A stretch of DNA of 64,000 nt from NCBI RefSeq assembly GCF_018588945.1, contig NZ_JAFIWA010000001.1, positions 248,001 through 312,000 of the forward strand, read 5' to 3'. Shown here in pieces: positions 16,206 to 25,701 of this stretch. Each line of letters opens with the position of its first letter. The first letter of the stretch is position 1. A program made the translations under genes and the position numbers. The notes beneath the pieces are model-generated. The model made no database searches. It worked only from the letters and a program-made list of their open reading frames with translations, and had not been told where the DNA came from. The stretch comes from Microbacterium flavescens. GTDB lineage: Bacteria; Actinomycetota; Actinomycetes; Actinomycetales; Microbacteriaceae.

Positions 16206-19200
16206 GTGACTGTCTCGATGCGGGTCATGAGCGCAGGCGATGGGTACAAGTACTTCCTCCGCACCGTCGCCGCTGGAGACGGAGCCCGGTCGCTCTCGAC
16301 TCCACTGACTCGGTACTACAGCGAAGCGGGCACCCCGCCGGGCCAATGGGTGGGGGCCGGCGTCGCCTCGCTGGCAAGCACCATCAATGTTGGCGACACC
16401 GTCACCGAGTCCCAGCTGCAGCTGCTGATCGGGATGGGGCGGCATCCCGTCACGGGGGATCCGTTGGGACGCGCATATCCCCAGTATGGGAACGCTCGCG
16501 ACGAAGATGAGGCGCCGGCATCCCATCAACGAGCGGTCGCCGGCTTCGACTTCACCTTCTCCATCCCGAAGTCGGCGAGCGTGTTGTGGGGTGTTGCAGA
16601 CGCAACCACGCAAGCGCTCATCGTCAACTCACATCACCGCGCTGTCGCGCACGTTGTTGCCTACATGGAGCGCGAGGTTGCAGCCACGCGTACCGGTGCG
16701 ACAGCCGGGGACGGGGCGGTTGCACAGGTGAGCGTCAAAGGGATCATCGCAACAGCCTTCGATCACTTCGACAGTCGCGCGGGCGATCCCCATCTGCACA
16801 CTCACGTCGTCGTGAGCAACAAGGTGCAGACCGGGCTCGACGACAAGTGGCGCTCGCTCGACGGTCGACCGCTGCATGCGGCGGTGGTTGCGCTCTCGGA
16901 GTTGCACGAAGCGATCTTCACCGACGAGCTGACCCGTGCGATCGGCGTGCGATGGGAGCCGCGAGATCGCGGCCGTGACCGAAACCCGGCGTGGTCGATC
17001 TCTGCTGTCCCCGAGGAACTCATCGCCCACTTCTCGACGCGATCGCAGGCGATCGACGATGAGACCGACCGGCTGATCGACTCGTTCGTCACGGCGCACG
17101 GACATCGCCCGAACCCGGCCACCATCATGAAGCTGCGCGCGCAGGCGACTCTCGCTACTCGCCCCGAGAAGCAGGTCCACTCGCTCGCTGACCTCAGCGC
17201 GGGATGGCGGCAACGTGCGACGCAGGTGCTCGGCAGCGATGCGACACGATGGGCCGAATTGGTCGCTACGCAAAGCGATTCGCAAATTCCTCCGATGCAC
17301 GCTACCGACCTCTCCCTCGACGCCATCGCCACTCTCGGCGAGAACGTCATGGCTGCCGTCGCCGAGAAGCGCACAACCTGGCGGCACTGGAATCTCATCG
17401 CCGAGGCTGCGCGCCAGACAATGCCGATGCGCTTCGTCTCGGCATCCAATCGCGAGACGGCTGTCGAGCTCGTCGCCGCAGCCGCCGAGAACGCATCGCT
17501 CCGACTCTCGCCGCCGGAGATGGCCGAGAGTCCCCTCGCGTTCCAGCGTTCCGACGGTTCGTCTGTCTTCCGAGCCCGGCGAAGTGCTGTCTACACAGCC
17601 CGACTCCTGCTCGATGCGGAGTCCCGCATCCTTGACCGGGCTCGCGACATGAGTGCGCCCCGTCTGACCCCCGCATGGTCATCCAGATCTCGCAGGCAAA
17701 TTGGCGATGAGGCACTATCGCCCGATCAGGTCGCGGCGTTGAGCCAGATCGCGAACTCCGGACGCACGGTTGATCTGCTTGTCGGCGCCGCCGGCACCGG
17801 CAAGACCTCTGCCATGCGCGCATTGCGCGATTCCTGGGAGGCGGTCTACGGCAACGGATCCGTCGTGGGTCTCGCGCCGTCAGCCGCGGCTGCACATGTC
17901 CTCGCCGAAGACCTGGGGATTCCGACCGAGAACACCGCGAAATGGTGGACGAATCACCTGACTCGGGGGGAGAGGTTCTCGCGTGGTCAGCTCGTCATTG
18001 TCGACGAGGCCTCGCTCGCGGGCACCCTCTCGTTGGATCGCATCACGAGCCTCGCCGAGGATGCCGGCGCCAAGGTGCTCCTCGTCGGCGATCATGCCCA
18101 GCTCCAGGCTGTGGAAGCGGGCGGAGCCTTCGCCCTACTCGTCAGTGACCGTGACGACGTGCCCGAGCTCATCGATGTGCACCGATTCAGGCACGCATGG
18201 GAGAAGCAAGCATCCGTCCAGCTGAGGGACGGCGACATCGACGTGGTCGAGATCTACGCGGAGCATGACCGGCTGGCGGATGGCGAATCTGAGGAAATGA
18301 TCGGCGCGGCCTACCTCGCCTGGCGCAAGGACGTTCGTCGCGGAAAGTCGAGCATCCTCGTGGCCGACTCGAATGAGGCTGTCTCGGTGCTGAACGTGCG
18401 CGCGCGAGCGGAGCGCATCGTCGACGGTGACATCTCCGGAACCACAGAGGTCGCACTGCGCGCCGGTACCGCCGCTGCGGCAGGCGACATCGTTCTCACT
18501 CGGCGGAACGAGCGGAATCTGCGAACCGGCCGCTCATGGGTTCGCAACGGTGACAGATGGAGGGTCATTGACGTCCTCCGCGACGGACGGATGCTGGTCC
18601 GTCGCGCCGATCGACCTGCGGGTCAGGCGATCATGTTGCCAGCGGCCTATGTCGCAGAGCACGTCGATCTGGGATACGCGATCACCGCGCACCGCGCCCA
18701 GGGAATCACGACAGACACCGCTCACGTCGTGGCGCGGTCGGGGATGACGCGGGAGAGCTTATATGTCGCGATGACCCGCGGGCGGGAGTCCAACATCGCC
18801 TACGTCGCCGTCGATCGTCCTGAGATCGCGCACACCGGGCCGCACCCCGGCGACCCGTCCGATGCGAACGCACAGACCATCCTGCGGGGCGTGCTCAACC
18901 ACGTCGGCGCCGAGCTATCCGCACACCAGACGATGGCCGTCGAGCAGGACCGCTGGGGGAGCATCGCCCAGCTCGCCGCCGAATACGAGACGATTGCGGC
19001 CAATGCGCAGCACGATCGCTGGTTGTCGCTGGTTCAAAGTTCGGGGCTGTCGACTGCGGACGTGGCGGCGGTCGTGGGCTCTGATGCGTTCGGGCCCCTG
19101 ACAGCCGGTCTCAGGCGTGCCGAGGCCCGCCATCACGATGTCGATCTCCTGCTCCGCGCGCTCGTCGGTGCGCGAAGCCTCGCCGGTGCGGGGGATATCG

Positions 19201-19679
19201 CGGCGGTGCTCCTCTCGAGGCTCGACAAGGCGATCGCTCACGAGACAACGCGTGGCATGGGAAGGAAGGCTCCGCGCTTCATTGCTGGACTCATTCCCGA
19301 TGCCCGCGGTGCGATGACGTCAGAAATGCGTCGCGCCTTGGATGAGAGACGCGGGCTCATGGAGCGTCGCGCGCAACAACTCGTCGAGAGGGCCCTTCGA
19401 GGCGGCGAGTCGTGGGTCGCGACCCTGGGCGTGGAACCGGACGGAGCGAGCCGGTCGGCATGGCGGCGTCAGGCTCGCGTTGTCGCTGCGTATCGCGACC
19501 GGTATGGCATCACCGGTCAGACTCCCTTGGGGCCCGCGCCGGTGACGACCGCTCAGGAGCGCGACGCAGTCCAGGCACGCATGGCCATGGGTGCAGCCCG
19601 GCGGTTGGCCCGCGACGAGCATGGCGAGAATCTCGGATCGCGGGGGAGCGCTCGCAACCTGAGTGCGCCGCGCAGGTAG
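16206..19679 (+). CDS. traA: MobF-family relaxase-helicase (TraA/TrwC-like)
   Basis: This 1157-residue protein should nick oriT, stay covalently bound to the strand and unwind it for transfer. The N-terminal relaxase domain (about 1-330) has candidate catalytic tyrosines in RYYSEAG, the FTFSIPKSAS strand, and the metal-binding HLHTH triad near 196-200. The helicase half is RecD/UvrD-like: GAAGTGKT (near 527), VDEAS (near 599), GDHAQLQAVE, and TAHRAQGITTD with YVAMTRGRESN (near 826-860). The C-terminal 250 residues are helical. The GTG start has GGAGGTG seven bases upstream, itself buried in a hairpin. No separate coupling protein lies nearby. Confidence 0.93.
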   Translation: MTVSMRVMSAGDGYKYFLRTVAAGDGARSLSTPLTRYYSEAGTPPGQWVGAGVASLASTINVGDTVTESQLQLLIGMGRHPVTGDPLGRAYPQYGNARDEDEAPASHQRAVAGFDFTFSIPKSASVLWGVADATTQALIVNSHHRAVAHVVAYMEREVAATRTGATAGDGAVAQVSVKGIIATAFDHFDSRAGDPHLHTHVVVSNKVQTGLDDKWRSLDGRPLHAAVVALSELHEAIFTDELTRAIGVRWEPRDRGRDRNPAWSISAVPEELIAHFSTRSQAIDDETDRLIDSFVTAHGHRPNPATIMKLRAQATLATRPEKQVHSLADLSAGWRQRATQVLGSDATRWAELVATQSDSQIPPMHATDLSLDAIATLGENVMAAVAEKRTTWRHWNLIAEAARQTMPMRFVSASNRETAVELVAAAAENASLRLSPPEMAESPLAFQRSDGSSVFRARRSAVYTARLLLDAESRILDRARDMSAPRLTPAWSSRSRRQIGDEALSPDQVAALSQIANSGRTVDLLVGAAGTGKTSAMRALRDSWEAVYGNGSVVGLAPSAAAAHVLAEDLGIPTENTAKWWTNHLTRGERFSRGQLVIVDEASLAGTLSLDRITSLAEDAGAKVLLVGDHAQLQAVEAGGAFALLVSDRDDVPELIDVHRFRHAWEKQASVQLRDGDIDVVEIYAEHDRLADGESEEMIGAAYLAWRKDVRRGKSSILVADSNEAVSVLNVRARAERIVDGDISGTTEVALRAGTAAAAGDIVLTRRNERNLRTGRSWVRNGDRWRVIDVLRDGRMLVRRADRPAGQAIMLPAAYVAEHVDLGYAITAHRAQGITTDTAHVVARSGMTRESLYVAMTRGRESNIAYVAVDRPEIAHTGPHPGDPSDANAQTILRGVLNHVGAELSAHQTMAVEQDRWGSIAQLAAEYETIAANAQHDRWLSLVQSSGLSTADVAAVVGSDAFGPLTAGLRRAEARHHDVDLLLRALVGARSLAGAGDIAAVLLSRLDKAIAHETTRGMGRKAPRFIAGLIPDARGAMTSEMRRALDERRGLMERRAQQLVERALRGGESWVATLGVEPDGASRSAWRRQARVVAAYRDRYGITGQTPLGPAPVTTAQERDAVQARMAMGAARRLARDEHGENLGSRGSARNLSAPRR

Positions 19680-19816
19680 GCCTGTTGCATGTCGTCGCCC
19701 GGTTCTACACTCGGCAGTAGGCAATCTCATATGCGCCGTCGCTCGTGGCGATGGCACGACGGCCCTCCGGCCAGTCCTTCCAGGTTCTCGTTGCCGAACG
19801 TATGGAGGGCAGCCGC

Positions 19817-20206
19817 ATGTTCGGAGCAATCTGGATGCTCAGCATCCGACTCCGCTCGTTTCTACGTCGGTACATGCCGACCAACATCCTCCTCGCCAGG
19901 ATCTTCACTCGGCGTGGTTTGAAATGGGGGATGCTGTCGCTTCCACTCGCCGCGATGTACGTCTTCGCGGCCGCGCTGTGCGCGGGACTGACGGAACAGG
20001 GCGCACCAGGATGGGTGAACCTGCTCGTGCTGCTCTTCCTCTGGAACGCGGCCAAGTTCGTCTTCGCCGGCCCTGTGAGCCTCATCTGGCTAATTCGTGT
20101 GCGCACCCGTGAGGCGAGAGCGTGGCGCAGTGCGCGAGTGCCTGTGATGAGCGACGGCGTGGCGCTCGGACGGATGACACGGACGCCGGCGCGAGTTCTC
20201 CACTGA
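19817..20206 (+). CDS. small basic two-TM membrane protein (sulfate-permease-annotated type)
   Basis: This 129-residue protein has a basic N-terminal helix (RLRSFLRRYMPTNILLARI), two hydrophobic segments (about 45-65 and 73-97) and an Arg-rich tail. Sequences of this type are common in Microbacteriaceae and are often labelled 'sulfate permease' without functional support; they are far too short for a transporter. GGAGGG seven bases before the ATG supports the start. It lies 137 bases after the relaxase gene; its role is unknown. Confidence 0.65.
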   Translation: MFGAIWMLSIRLRSFLRRYMPTNILLARIFTRRGLKWGMLSLPLAAMYVFAAALCAGLTEQGAPGWVNLLVLLFLWNAAKFVFAGPVSLIWLIRVRTREARAWRSARVPVMSDGVALGRMTRTPARVLH

Positions 20207-20295
20207 TCGTTGCCGCCGCGTGGGGGAGTACGCTCACCTCCTATTCGGGCCAGTCTGGCTGTGCACAGGTCTGGCGATCGATCCCGGAGGTCTTG

Positions 20296-20565
20296 ATGAG
20301 TCTGCCCCAAGAGCAATTCGACGAACTTCTGCAACGAACCGGGCTGGCGTCGCTCTTCTACTACCCCGAGATCGCGGTCGACGACCGCGACTACAGCCTT
20401 GAGAACGACCTCACGTACTGCCTGGAGCCCGTGATGGCGCTGGATGCCGCGGACCTCGAGGAACTGCGGCTCGTGGTTGGGCGCGTCATCACGAACCCGT
20501 CGGCTCATCGCGCTGAACTCATCGAGCTCATCATTGAACTCGCTCCGGACCCGACGGGGGAGTAG
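20296..20565 (+). CDS. small acidic protein of unknown function
   Basis: This is an 89-residue acidic, helical protein without membrane segments. GGAGG five bases before the ATG supports translation. The next gene starts seven bases downstream, so the two probably form a unit. The C-terminal half (LEELRLVVGRVITNPSAHRA) looks like a helical hairpin. I do not recognise a family; a partner or antitoxin-like role is possible but unsupported. Confidence 0.6.
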   Translation: MSLPQEQFDELLQRTGLASLFYYPEIAVDDRDYSLENDLTYCLEPVMALDAADLEELRLVVGRVITNPSAHRAELIELIIELAPDPTGE

Positions 20566-20572
20566 CCAGTCG

Positions 20573-21883
20573 ATGGGCGACAGTTTGAATGACTCCGCAC
20601 ATCCGCCCGCGCCCGAACCGGGAGAGAACTATCGCGCGGATGGTGATCTTGAGGCCGCCCGCGAACGAAACCGCCGATACCGCCGCGCACATCCCGATCA
20701 GCACGCCGCTTCGACGCGGCGATGGAAGGAAGCGAATCCCGAGCGGGTTCGAGAGCTGAACCGGCGGTGGCGAGAGCAGAATCTCGAACGTTCGAGAGAG
20801 CTAAACCGGGAATCAGCGCGGCGATCGGCCGCGCGGAATGGACGGCTGAAGGAGAAGCGTCGCCGGGCGAACGAAGCCTCGAAGCGCTGGAAGGTATCGC
20901 ACCCCGACGAGGTCCGGGCCTACAGGCGAGGATGGGCCGCCGCGAACCGCGAGAAACTGCAGGAATACTACGCGCGCTACCGAGGGACGCATCGCGAGGA
21001 GCTCAACGATCGCGCGACCGCGTGGCGCGACTCCGCACCCGAGAAGATGAGGCGGGCTCGAAAGGCGTGGGCCGACAGAAACAAGGAGCGCACTGCCGAG
21101 ATCCAGCGGAAGCGGCGAAGCGATCCCGAGAAGTACCAGGCAGATCTCGATGCGAACTCCGCGGCGAAGCGCTTGGCTCGCCGGCTCGAGCGAGCAGGTC
21201 TGCCGCCCAAGCGCGTACACCGCACAACGGCGGCCGAGAGACGCGCGAATGCTCGATCAGCTGATGAGTATTTCGGGGACTCCGCACTACCAGAGCGACT
21301 GCGTCAATTCACGATCTTCACCGAGATGTTGTCGGAGGAAGTGGTGAAGCACGGCGATCGCTTGCTTGGGTTCGCGGAGTCCTACGTCGCGACCCGCGTC
21401 CGCGTAGGCCTGCCGCCAGTCGATGCGCGGCAGTTCATGTACGCTCGTGCGGCCGAGGTCCTGGCTGAGCGGATGAAACGCGTCGATCTGCTGACCAGTC
21501 GAGAGATCGGCGCAGCTGTGCGAAGTGCGAAATCAACCGCTGAGCGGGCAGCGAGAGAGCGTCGAGTCGCTGAACTGATCGCGGCCGTCGAACTGCATCT
21601 CGGCCGTAACCGCACGCGGCTTCACGAGGACGCGACGCTCGAGAACACCCTTCGCGTCCGTCGCGGAAAGCCTCGTCAACCGGCGGAAGTGATCGTCGTC
21701 CGCTCCGCGATCGAGGAGGTGCTCGAGACGTCGATCGGGGCGTCCCTCAAGCATGCGGATGCGATCGCCACCGCGAAACAGGTCGAACTAATGCTGATCG
21801 GCGCCGTGCAACGGCCGGCCCCGTCACGCCCTGGGGAGACCGTCAAACGAAGCGAGCGCGCGCGGGCCCCGATCGAACGATAA
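20573..21883 (+). CDS. basic protein with tandem 15-residue Trp/Arg repeats
   Basis: This is a 436-residue, strongly basic protein. Residues about 30-190 contain at least eight imperfect repeats of about 15 residues with the pattern R-x-W-(K/R/A)-x-x-N/H-P/R-E-x-x-R-E-x-x, for example RRWKEANPERVRELN and RGWAAANREKLQEYY. Similar repeats occur in phage HNH endonucleases, but no HNH motif is visible here. The C-terminal 220 residues are helical (MLSEEVVKHGDRLLGFAESY and beyond). The charge suggests nucleic-acid binding. It follows the 89-residue gene by seven bases and ends before a 400-base gap. Confidence 0.7.
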   Translation: MGDSLNDSAHPPAPEPGENYRADGDLEAARERNRRYRRAHPDQHAASTRRWKEANPERVRELNRRWREQNLERSRELNRESARRSAARNGRLKEKRRRANEASKRWKVSHPDEVRAYRRGWAAANREKLQEYYARYRGTHREELNDRATAWRDSAPEKMRRARKAWADRNKERTAEIQRKRRSDPEKYQADLDANSAAKRLARRLERAGLPPKRVHRTTAAERRANARSADEYFGDSALPERLRQFTIFTEMLSEEVVKHGDRLLGFAESYVATRVRVGLPPVDARQFMYARAAEVLAERMKRVDLLTSREIGAAVRSAKSTAERAARERRVAELIAAVELHLGRNRTRLHEDATLENTLRVRRGKPRQPAEVIVVRSAIEEVLETSIGASLKHADAIATAKQVELMLIGAVQRPAPSRPGETVKRSERARAPIER

Positions 21884-22284
21884 GGATCCCTCAACGTGCA
21901 GGTAGCCGAGTTCGCGACTCCCGGAGATCGGTACCCAATTGATCTCGACTGATTGGGTCATGGAGGATCCTCGCGCTCGCATCCGCGCGAGGAGCCCTGG
22001 AGTGCCTGTGAGCGGCAGACCATCGACCGATTGAGCCGAGTCCATCCAACGGGTGCAGTCTCGGCTCGGCTGATCCCGCGCTGTGAGACCATCGGCCCGA
22101 AGACGATTATCAAGATCGGTCCGGTGCGGTGACCGGCCTGGGCGAGGCACGTCGCGCGACCTGCGGCAATGGCTACCAGTGGCCTGACTCTCGGCCGCTG
22201 GTCTCGAGTTTCCGCACGATCCACGAGCCCCGCCCCAAACGCCCGACGCCTTCTGTACTGTTGTCGCGGGCGGAGGGCGAGGAC
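21884..22284. other. intergenic stretch with one inverted repeat
   Basis: No convincing gene lies in these 401 bases. The one structured element is ACCCAAT (21933-21939) paired with ATTGGGT (21952-21958), a perfect 7-bp inverted repeat around 12 bases. It could be a weak terminator for the gene at 20573 or an operator. The promoter for the following zinc-protein gene should lie in the last 100 bases, but I see no clear -35/-10 pair. Confidence 0.4.
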
Positions 22285-22865
22285 ATGGTTGCAGACAGCT
22301 TCGAGGTACTGTCGCGCAGGCTCATCAGCGCGTCAGTGTCGAAGGACTTGGGCTCCGCGATCGCGGAGTGGGAGGTCGTCGCGCTTGAGGAAGACTCATC
22401 CGGTGACGGGGTCTGCGTCTGCGGGCAGCCCGAACTCGTGAAGCTCTTCACCATCGAGAACAGCCGCAACGGGGCGATCCTGCACCCGATCGGCAGTAAG
22501 TGCGTGAAGAAGTTCGGCAGCAAGGACCTCGATGCCCAGGTGAACCTCTACACCGACCTCCTCAAGCTGCGCATCGCTGTGCAGCAGGTAGCGCCCATCA
22601 CGATGACATCTGATTACTTCTCTCGCTCCGTGCTCGAGTACCTGTATGAGAGGGCGCCTTCATGCCTGACCAGTACAACGACGGCGATGGCGAGAACGAC
22701 CTGGTCTTCCTGCTCAAGATGTTCAACATGCGCGACAAGGACAAGATCACGGGGCCACAGAAGCGGAAGATCCGCATGCTGATCAACAACAAGATCGAGC
22801 GATTCATCCTGAATGACCCCAGGCTGAAGTCGCCGGCGCCTGAGGCGGAGCCTTCAGGCGAGTGA
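22285..22865 (+). pseudogene. frameshifted small zinc-binding-type protein gene
   Basis: The reading frame starts at an ATG after GGAGGGCGAGG and runs through a CVCGQ...IGSKCVKKFG cysteine cluster, typical of a small conserved zinc-binding protein of unknown role. At about 22650 the coding signal jumps frame: EYLYER is followed in-frame by a nonsense tail, while the next frame continues naturally as FMPDQYNDGDGENDLVFLL and GPQKRKIR to the TGA at 22865. A single missing G in the AGGGCGCC run would restore one continuous protein of about 193 residues. It is either a real frameshift or a sequencing error in a G run. Confidence 0.75.
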
Positions 22866-23328
22866 CGCTGCTCGGACTCCGGCGCGTCATCGACGAGCCG
22901 GAGGGCGGTGAGGTAGATCAGCCTTTGCGCTGCTCGGAGGCGCGCACGTCGACCCGATACTCCCGCCCGACTACCGCTCGATCACCCGCGAGGGTGGTCT
23001 CAAGGCCGTCCGCATCTACAGCGCCGGCGACCCCTACCCGGACTCCACCGACCCTGTCCCGAGTGCTCTCCGCACCATCTGTACCGAGCTGGTCGTCTCC
23101 GTCGAGCGAGCGTGGTGATGCGAGCACATCGCTAAGCGCTGGATTTCGGAGGGCGCGGGCTGGCTCGCATTCACGACGGCGGCGGGCGGCCGCTCATGGG
23201 CCCCGCCCGGGATGGACAAGAGCGAGATCGCGTCTCGACGGTCGCTGTCGATGCCAAGCCGTAGGCTGACCGAATGGTCGACTATGGGGAAGTCGTTGGG
23301 GACGGCGTTGCCACGGGATTCGGGATGA
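22862..23328 (+). pseudogene. degraded gene of unknown function
   Basis: Protein-like sequence runs in one frame from 22912 (FALLGGAHVDPILPPDYRSI, then RIYSAGDPYPDSTDPVPSA) to an internal TGA at 23116, then continues in the same frame (EHIAKRWISEGAGWLAFTTA) to a TGA at 23326. No start codon is in that frame. A plausible start, the GTG at 22862 overlapping the previous stop, is in a frame that one inserted base near 22915 would join. With the adjacent frameshifted gene this makes three lesions in about 700 bases. I do not recognise the family. Confidence 0.5.
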
Positions 23329-23438
23329 TGTGGGCAGCTCTGACGGCGAACCCGTGGGTGGCGCTTCTCTTCGTGGGAATTGTCGTCGGAGCGCTCTGGC
23401 TCCAGCTCACACCGACCCGACGGCGTCGGCGCCGATGA
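23274..23438 (+). CDS. 54-residue single-pass membrane protein
   Basis: This short gene encodes 54 residues: an acidic start (MVDYGEVVGDG), one membrane segment (about residues 22-44, NPWVALLFVGIVVGALWL) and a strongly basic end of arginines that would face the cytoplasm. Its TGA overlaps the ATG of the NERD gene as ATGA, which is the main support for it being real. It may act with the NERD protein, which also has a membrane segment. Confidence 0.6.
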   Translation: MVDYGEVVGDGVATGFGMMWAALTANPWVALLFVGIVVGALWLQLTPTRRRRRR

Positions 23439-24238
23439 CCGCAACTGACGCGACGGAGCAGTTCGGAAGCATCCCCGCCGCGGCCGTGATCGCCGCGTGC
23501 CTGCAAGCCCAGGCAACCGTACCCGCGCGATCGGGTGTGGCGCGCATGCTCGGTCGATCGCCGCTCTCGGACGACTCGCAGCCGTGGTACCTCGGTGCAC
23601 TCGGCGAGCTGCAGGTCGCAGAGCAGTTGGCGAAGCTCGGTCCTGGATGGACGGTGCTGCATTCCGTCCCAATCGGCGACCGCGGCAGCGACATCGATCA
23701 TGTCGTCATCGGCGCGGCGGGCGTCTTCACGATCAACACGAAGTTCCACGAAGGTGCCCGCATCTGGGTCGGCAGCAAACGACTGCTGGTCAACGGCCAG
23801 AAGACCGACCACCTGCGCAACGCCCGCTACGAGGCGCAACGCGTCGCGCGCGAACTGACCTCGGTCGCAGGGATACCTGTCGACGCTCACCCCGCGATCG
23901 TTCTCGTCGGCATCCGCAGCATCACGATTCGAGAGCGACCCGCGGACGTAGCAGTGCTGCGTCACACTGAATTTGTTCGCTGGCTCAACCGCCGCCCCGC
24001 AATGCTCGATCCTGACGTGCGCGACCACCTCGCCGAGACCATGGCGCGCCCAGAAGTCTGGACTGCAGCCGCCGGGGAAGCACTCCAGGTAAACCTGCCA
24101 GGGTTCGCTGCGCTCCGTCGCGAAGTTCGCGGGGCGCGACGTGTGCGCGTGCTGTGGGCTATGACGGTGGTGATCGGCGTCGTGGTAGTAGCCGGGACGT
24201 TCGCCATCAACGCCTACGCAACTCTCCTCGGGGGATAG
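23435..24238 (+). CDS. NERD-domain protein with C-terminal membrane anchor
   Basis: This 267-residue protein has a NERD (nuclease-related) domain at residues about 50-160: GELQVAEQL with the conserved Glu, then GDRGSDIDHVVIG and VFTINTKFHEG, where DIDH and the K of NTK match the PD-(D/E)xK-like core. A membrane segment lies near the C-terminus (about 233-255). NERD proteins are found with DNA-processing and defence genes. It overlaps the 54-residue membrane protein upstream and is followed four bases later by the next gene, so the three look like an operon. Confidence 0.85.
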   Translation: MTATDATEQFGSIPAAAVIAACLQAQATVPARSGVARMLGRSPLSDDSQPWYLGALGELQVAEQLAKLGPGWTVLHSVPIGDRGSDIDHVVIGAAGVFTINTKFHEGARIWVGSKRLLVNGQKTDHLRNARYEAQRVARELTSVAGIPVDAHPAIVLVGIRSITIRERPADVAVLRHTEFVRWLNRRPAMLDPDVRDHLAETMARPEVWTAAAGEALQVNLPGFAALRREVRGARRVRVLWAMTVVIGVVVVAGTFAINAYATLLGG

Positions 24239-24242
24239 GGAG

Positions 24243-25547
24243 ATGCCGACTGAACTTCTTCTCGTCGCCGCGATTGTCGTTGGCGTCGTCGGCATCGGGG
24301 TCGCTTCGTACCTCCTCCGTCGGCGCACCCGGGCCAACACCGCGGCGATGAGCAGCAGCGTGGCCCAGTGGCCGGTGGCGGGAGTCGTCGTTCCGCAGGA
24401 TGTCTTTGATGCCGGTTCGTCCCCAAGCGCGATCCTCGCGGCCCTCCAGCAAACGGCCACGCCGCTTGCTCTCGAGTATTACCCCGTAAGCCAGGCGGAA
24501 CTGACGAGGTACCGAATGGTGCCTGTCAACTCGACCGTGCAGCAGTCGCTCGTGGAGATCGTCAAGGCTATCCACCCCAAAGATCCCACGCTCTTCAAAG
24601 TGATTTTGCCGGCGGGGGAGAAGCTTGTTCAGGCCGTCGGCTCCCCGGGTATGTTCCGCGGATGGGCACACAACGGCGCGCACATCTCATCTCAAGCGCT
24701 CCTCAAGCCGGTGGCTGCGGGCGGGGCGCTCGCTGCGGGATGGCCTCTCTTCGCCGTAGCGGGAACGGTGATGGTCGTCGACATGATCGCCCAGCGAGAA
24801 CACCGTGCCTTCCAGCGAAAGGTGGAGACGATACTCGGCCGGCAGGAGCTCCGTGCGTATCAAGAGCGCATTGCGTCCCAGCGCGGTCTCGACGGTCAGC
24901 TGACGAGGGCGATCAGCCTCCTGCTTGACGGCAAGAAGCCGAACCTTGAGATCGCGACGGCGCGGGCATATGACGAGTTCCACACGTCGCAGCAGTTCCT
25001 CCACGAAAACCGCGACGTGATCGACCAGCTCCTCGGCGATGACGGCAAGGTCGACTTCCGGCGACTCGAGGCGGCGCTTGGCGGCAAGACGAGGGACGTC
25101 GACTACTTCATCGGCGAGCTTTACCTGGCGAGAGTGGCGAACGCCTTGTATCGGAGGGCGCTGCTCGCAGACGCCGCGAGCAGCGCGCTCGATGACCCGT
25201 CGAATCCCTATGCGGCGTTCCGCCGAGACCTCGAAAGCAAAGCTGAGCAGCTCGAGAAAGCGGACAAGATCGAGACGAGCCTCACGGATCGTCTGAGCCA
25301 AATCGAGCTGAAGGGCCGCTGGTGGGGTGTGGCCCAGGATCGCTGGATCAAGTCGGACAAGTCGGTCGAAGCCCGGCAGCGCAGGCTCCGGGCAAAGGCT
25401 TTGCCTGCATCTTCAAGCGACGAACATGTTGGCGAAGGCGCGCCCGAGCTTCGCTACATCGCACTACCGTCAGGAGAAATCCAGCAGCTCCTTCTCGTCG
25501 AGGAAGGTGCATTACCCGAGGCAGAGTCGAGCAGTGAGTCTGGGTAA
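24243..25547 (+). CDS. membrane-anchored helical protein in NERD operon
   Basis: This 434-residue protein has an N-terminal membrane helix (residues about 4-25), a second hydrophobic stretch near 155-180 (GGALAAGWPLFAVAGTVMVV), and a long charged helical region (about 190-370) with coiled-coil character. No enzymatic motif is visible. The ATG is four bases after the NERD gene stop. Co-transcription and shared membrane location suggest a complex with the NERD protein. I do not recognise the family. Confidence 0.7.
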   Translation: MPTELLLVAAIVVGVVGIGVASYLLRRRTRANTAAMSSSVAQWPVAGVVVPQDVFDAGSSPSAILAALQQTATPLALEYYPVSQAELTRYRMVPVNSTVQQSLVEIVKAIHPKDPTLFKVILPAGEKLVQAVGSPGMFRGWAHNGAHISSQALLKPVAAGGALAAGWPLFAVAGTVMVVDMIAQREHRAFQRKVETILGRQELRAYQERIASQRGLDGQLTRAISLLLDGKKPNLEIATARAYDEFHTSQQFLHENRDVIDQLLGDDGKVDFRRLEAALGGKTRDVDYFIGELYLARVANALYRRALLADAASSALDDPSNPYAAFRRDLESKAEQLEKADKIETSLTDRLSQIELKGRWWGVAQDRWIKSDKSVEARQRRLRAKALPASSSDEHVGEGAPELRYIALPSGEIQQLLLVEEGALPEAESSSESG

Positions 25548-25701
25548 CGATCCGTCTTCGCGCGATGCCCGTTACCGGGACGCACGCGCGCACGATGAGC
25601 TCCCTTCCGGTCGTAGGCGTTCGGCCGCAGCTTCCCGCGTCAGAGGCTCTCGCTAGTGTCGACGCCGACGCACGATGCCCCCGACCCCGTGAGGACTGAC
25701 C

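Noticed and set aside
21824..22150. Leftward small protein MTQSVEINWVPISGSRELGY in the gap after the repeat protein
   Set aside because: It overlaps the 3' end of the 20573 gene, lacks a ribosome binding site and has no family match I can recall.
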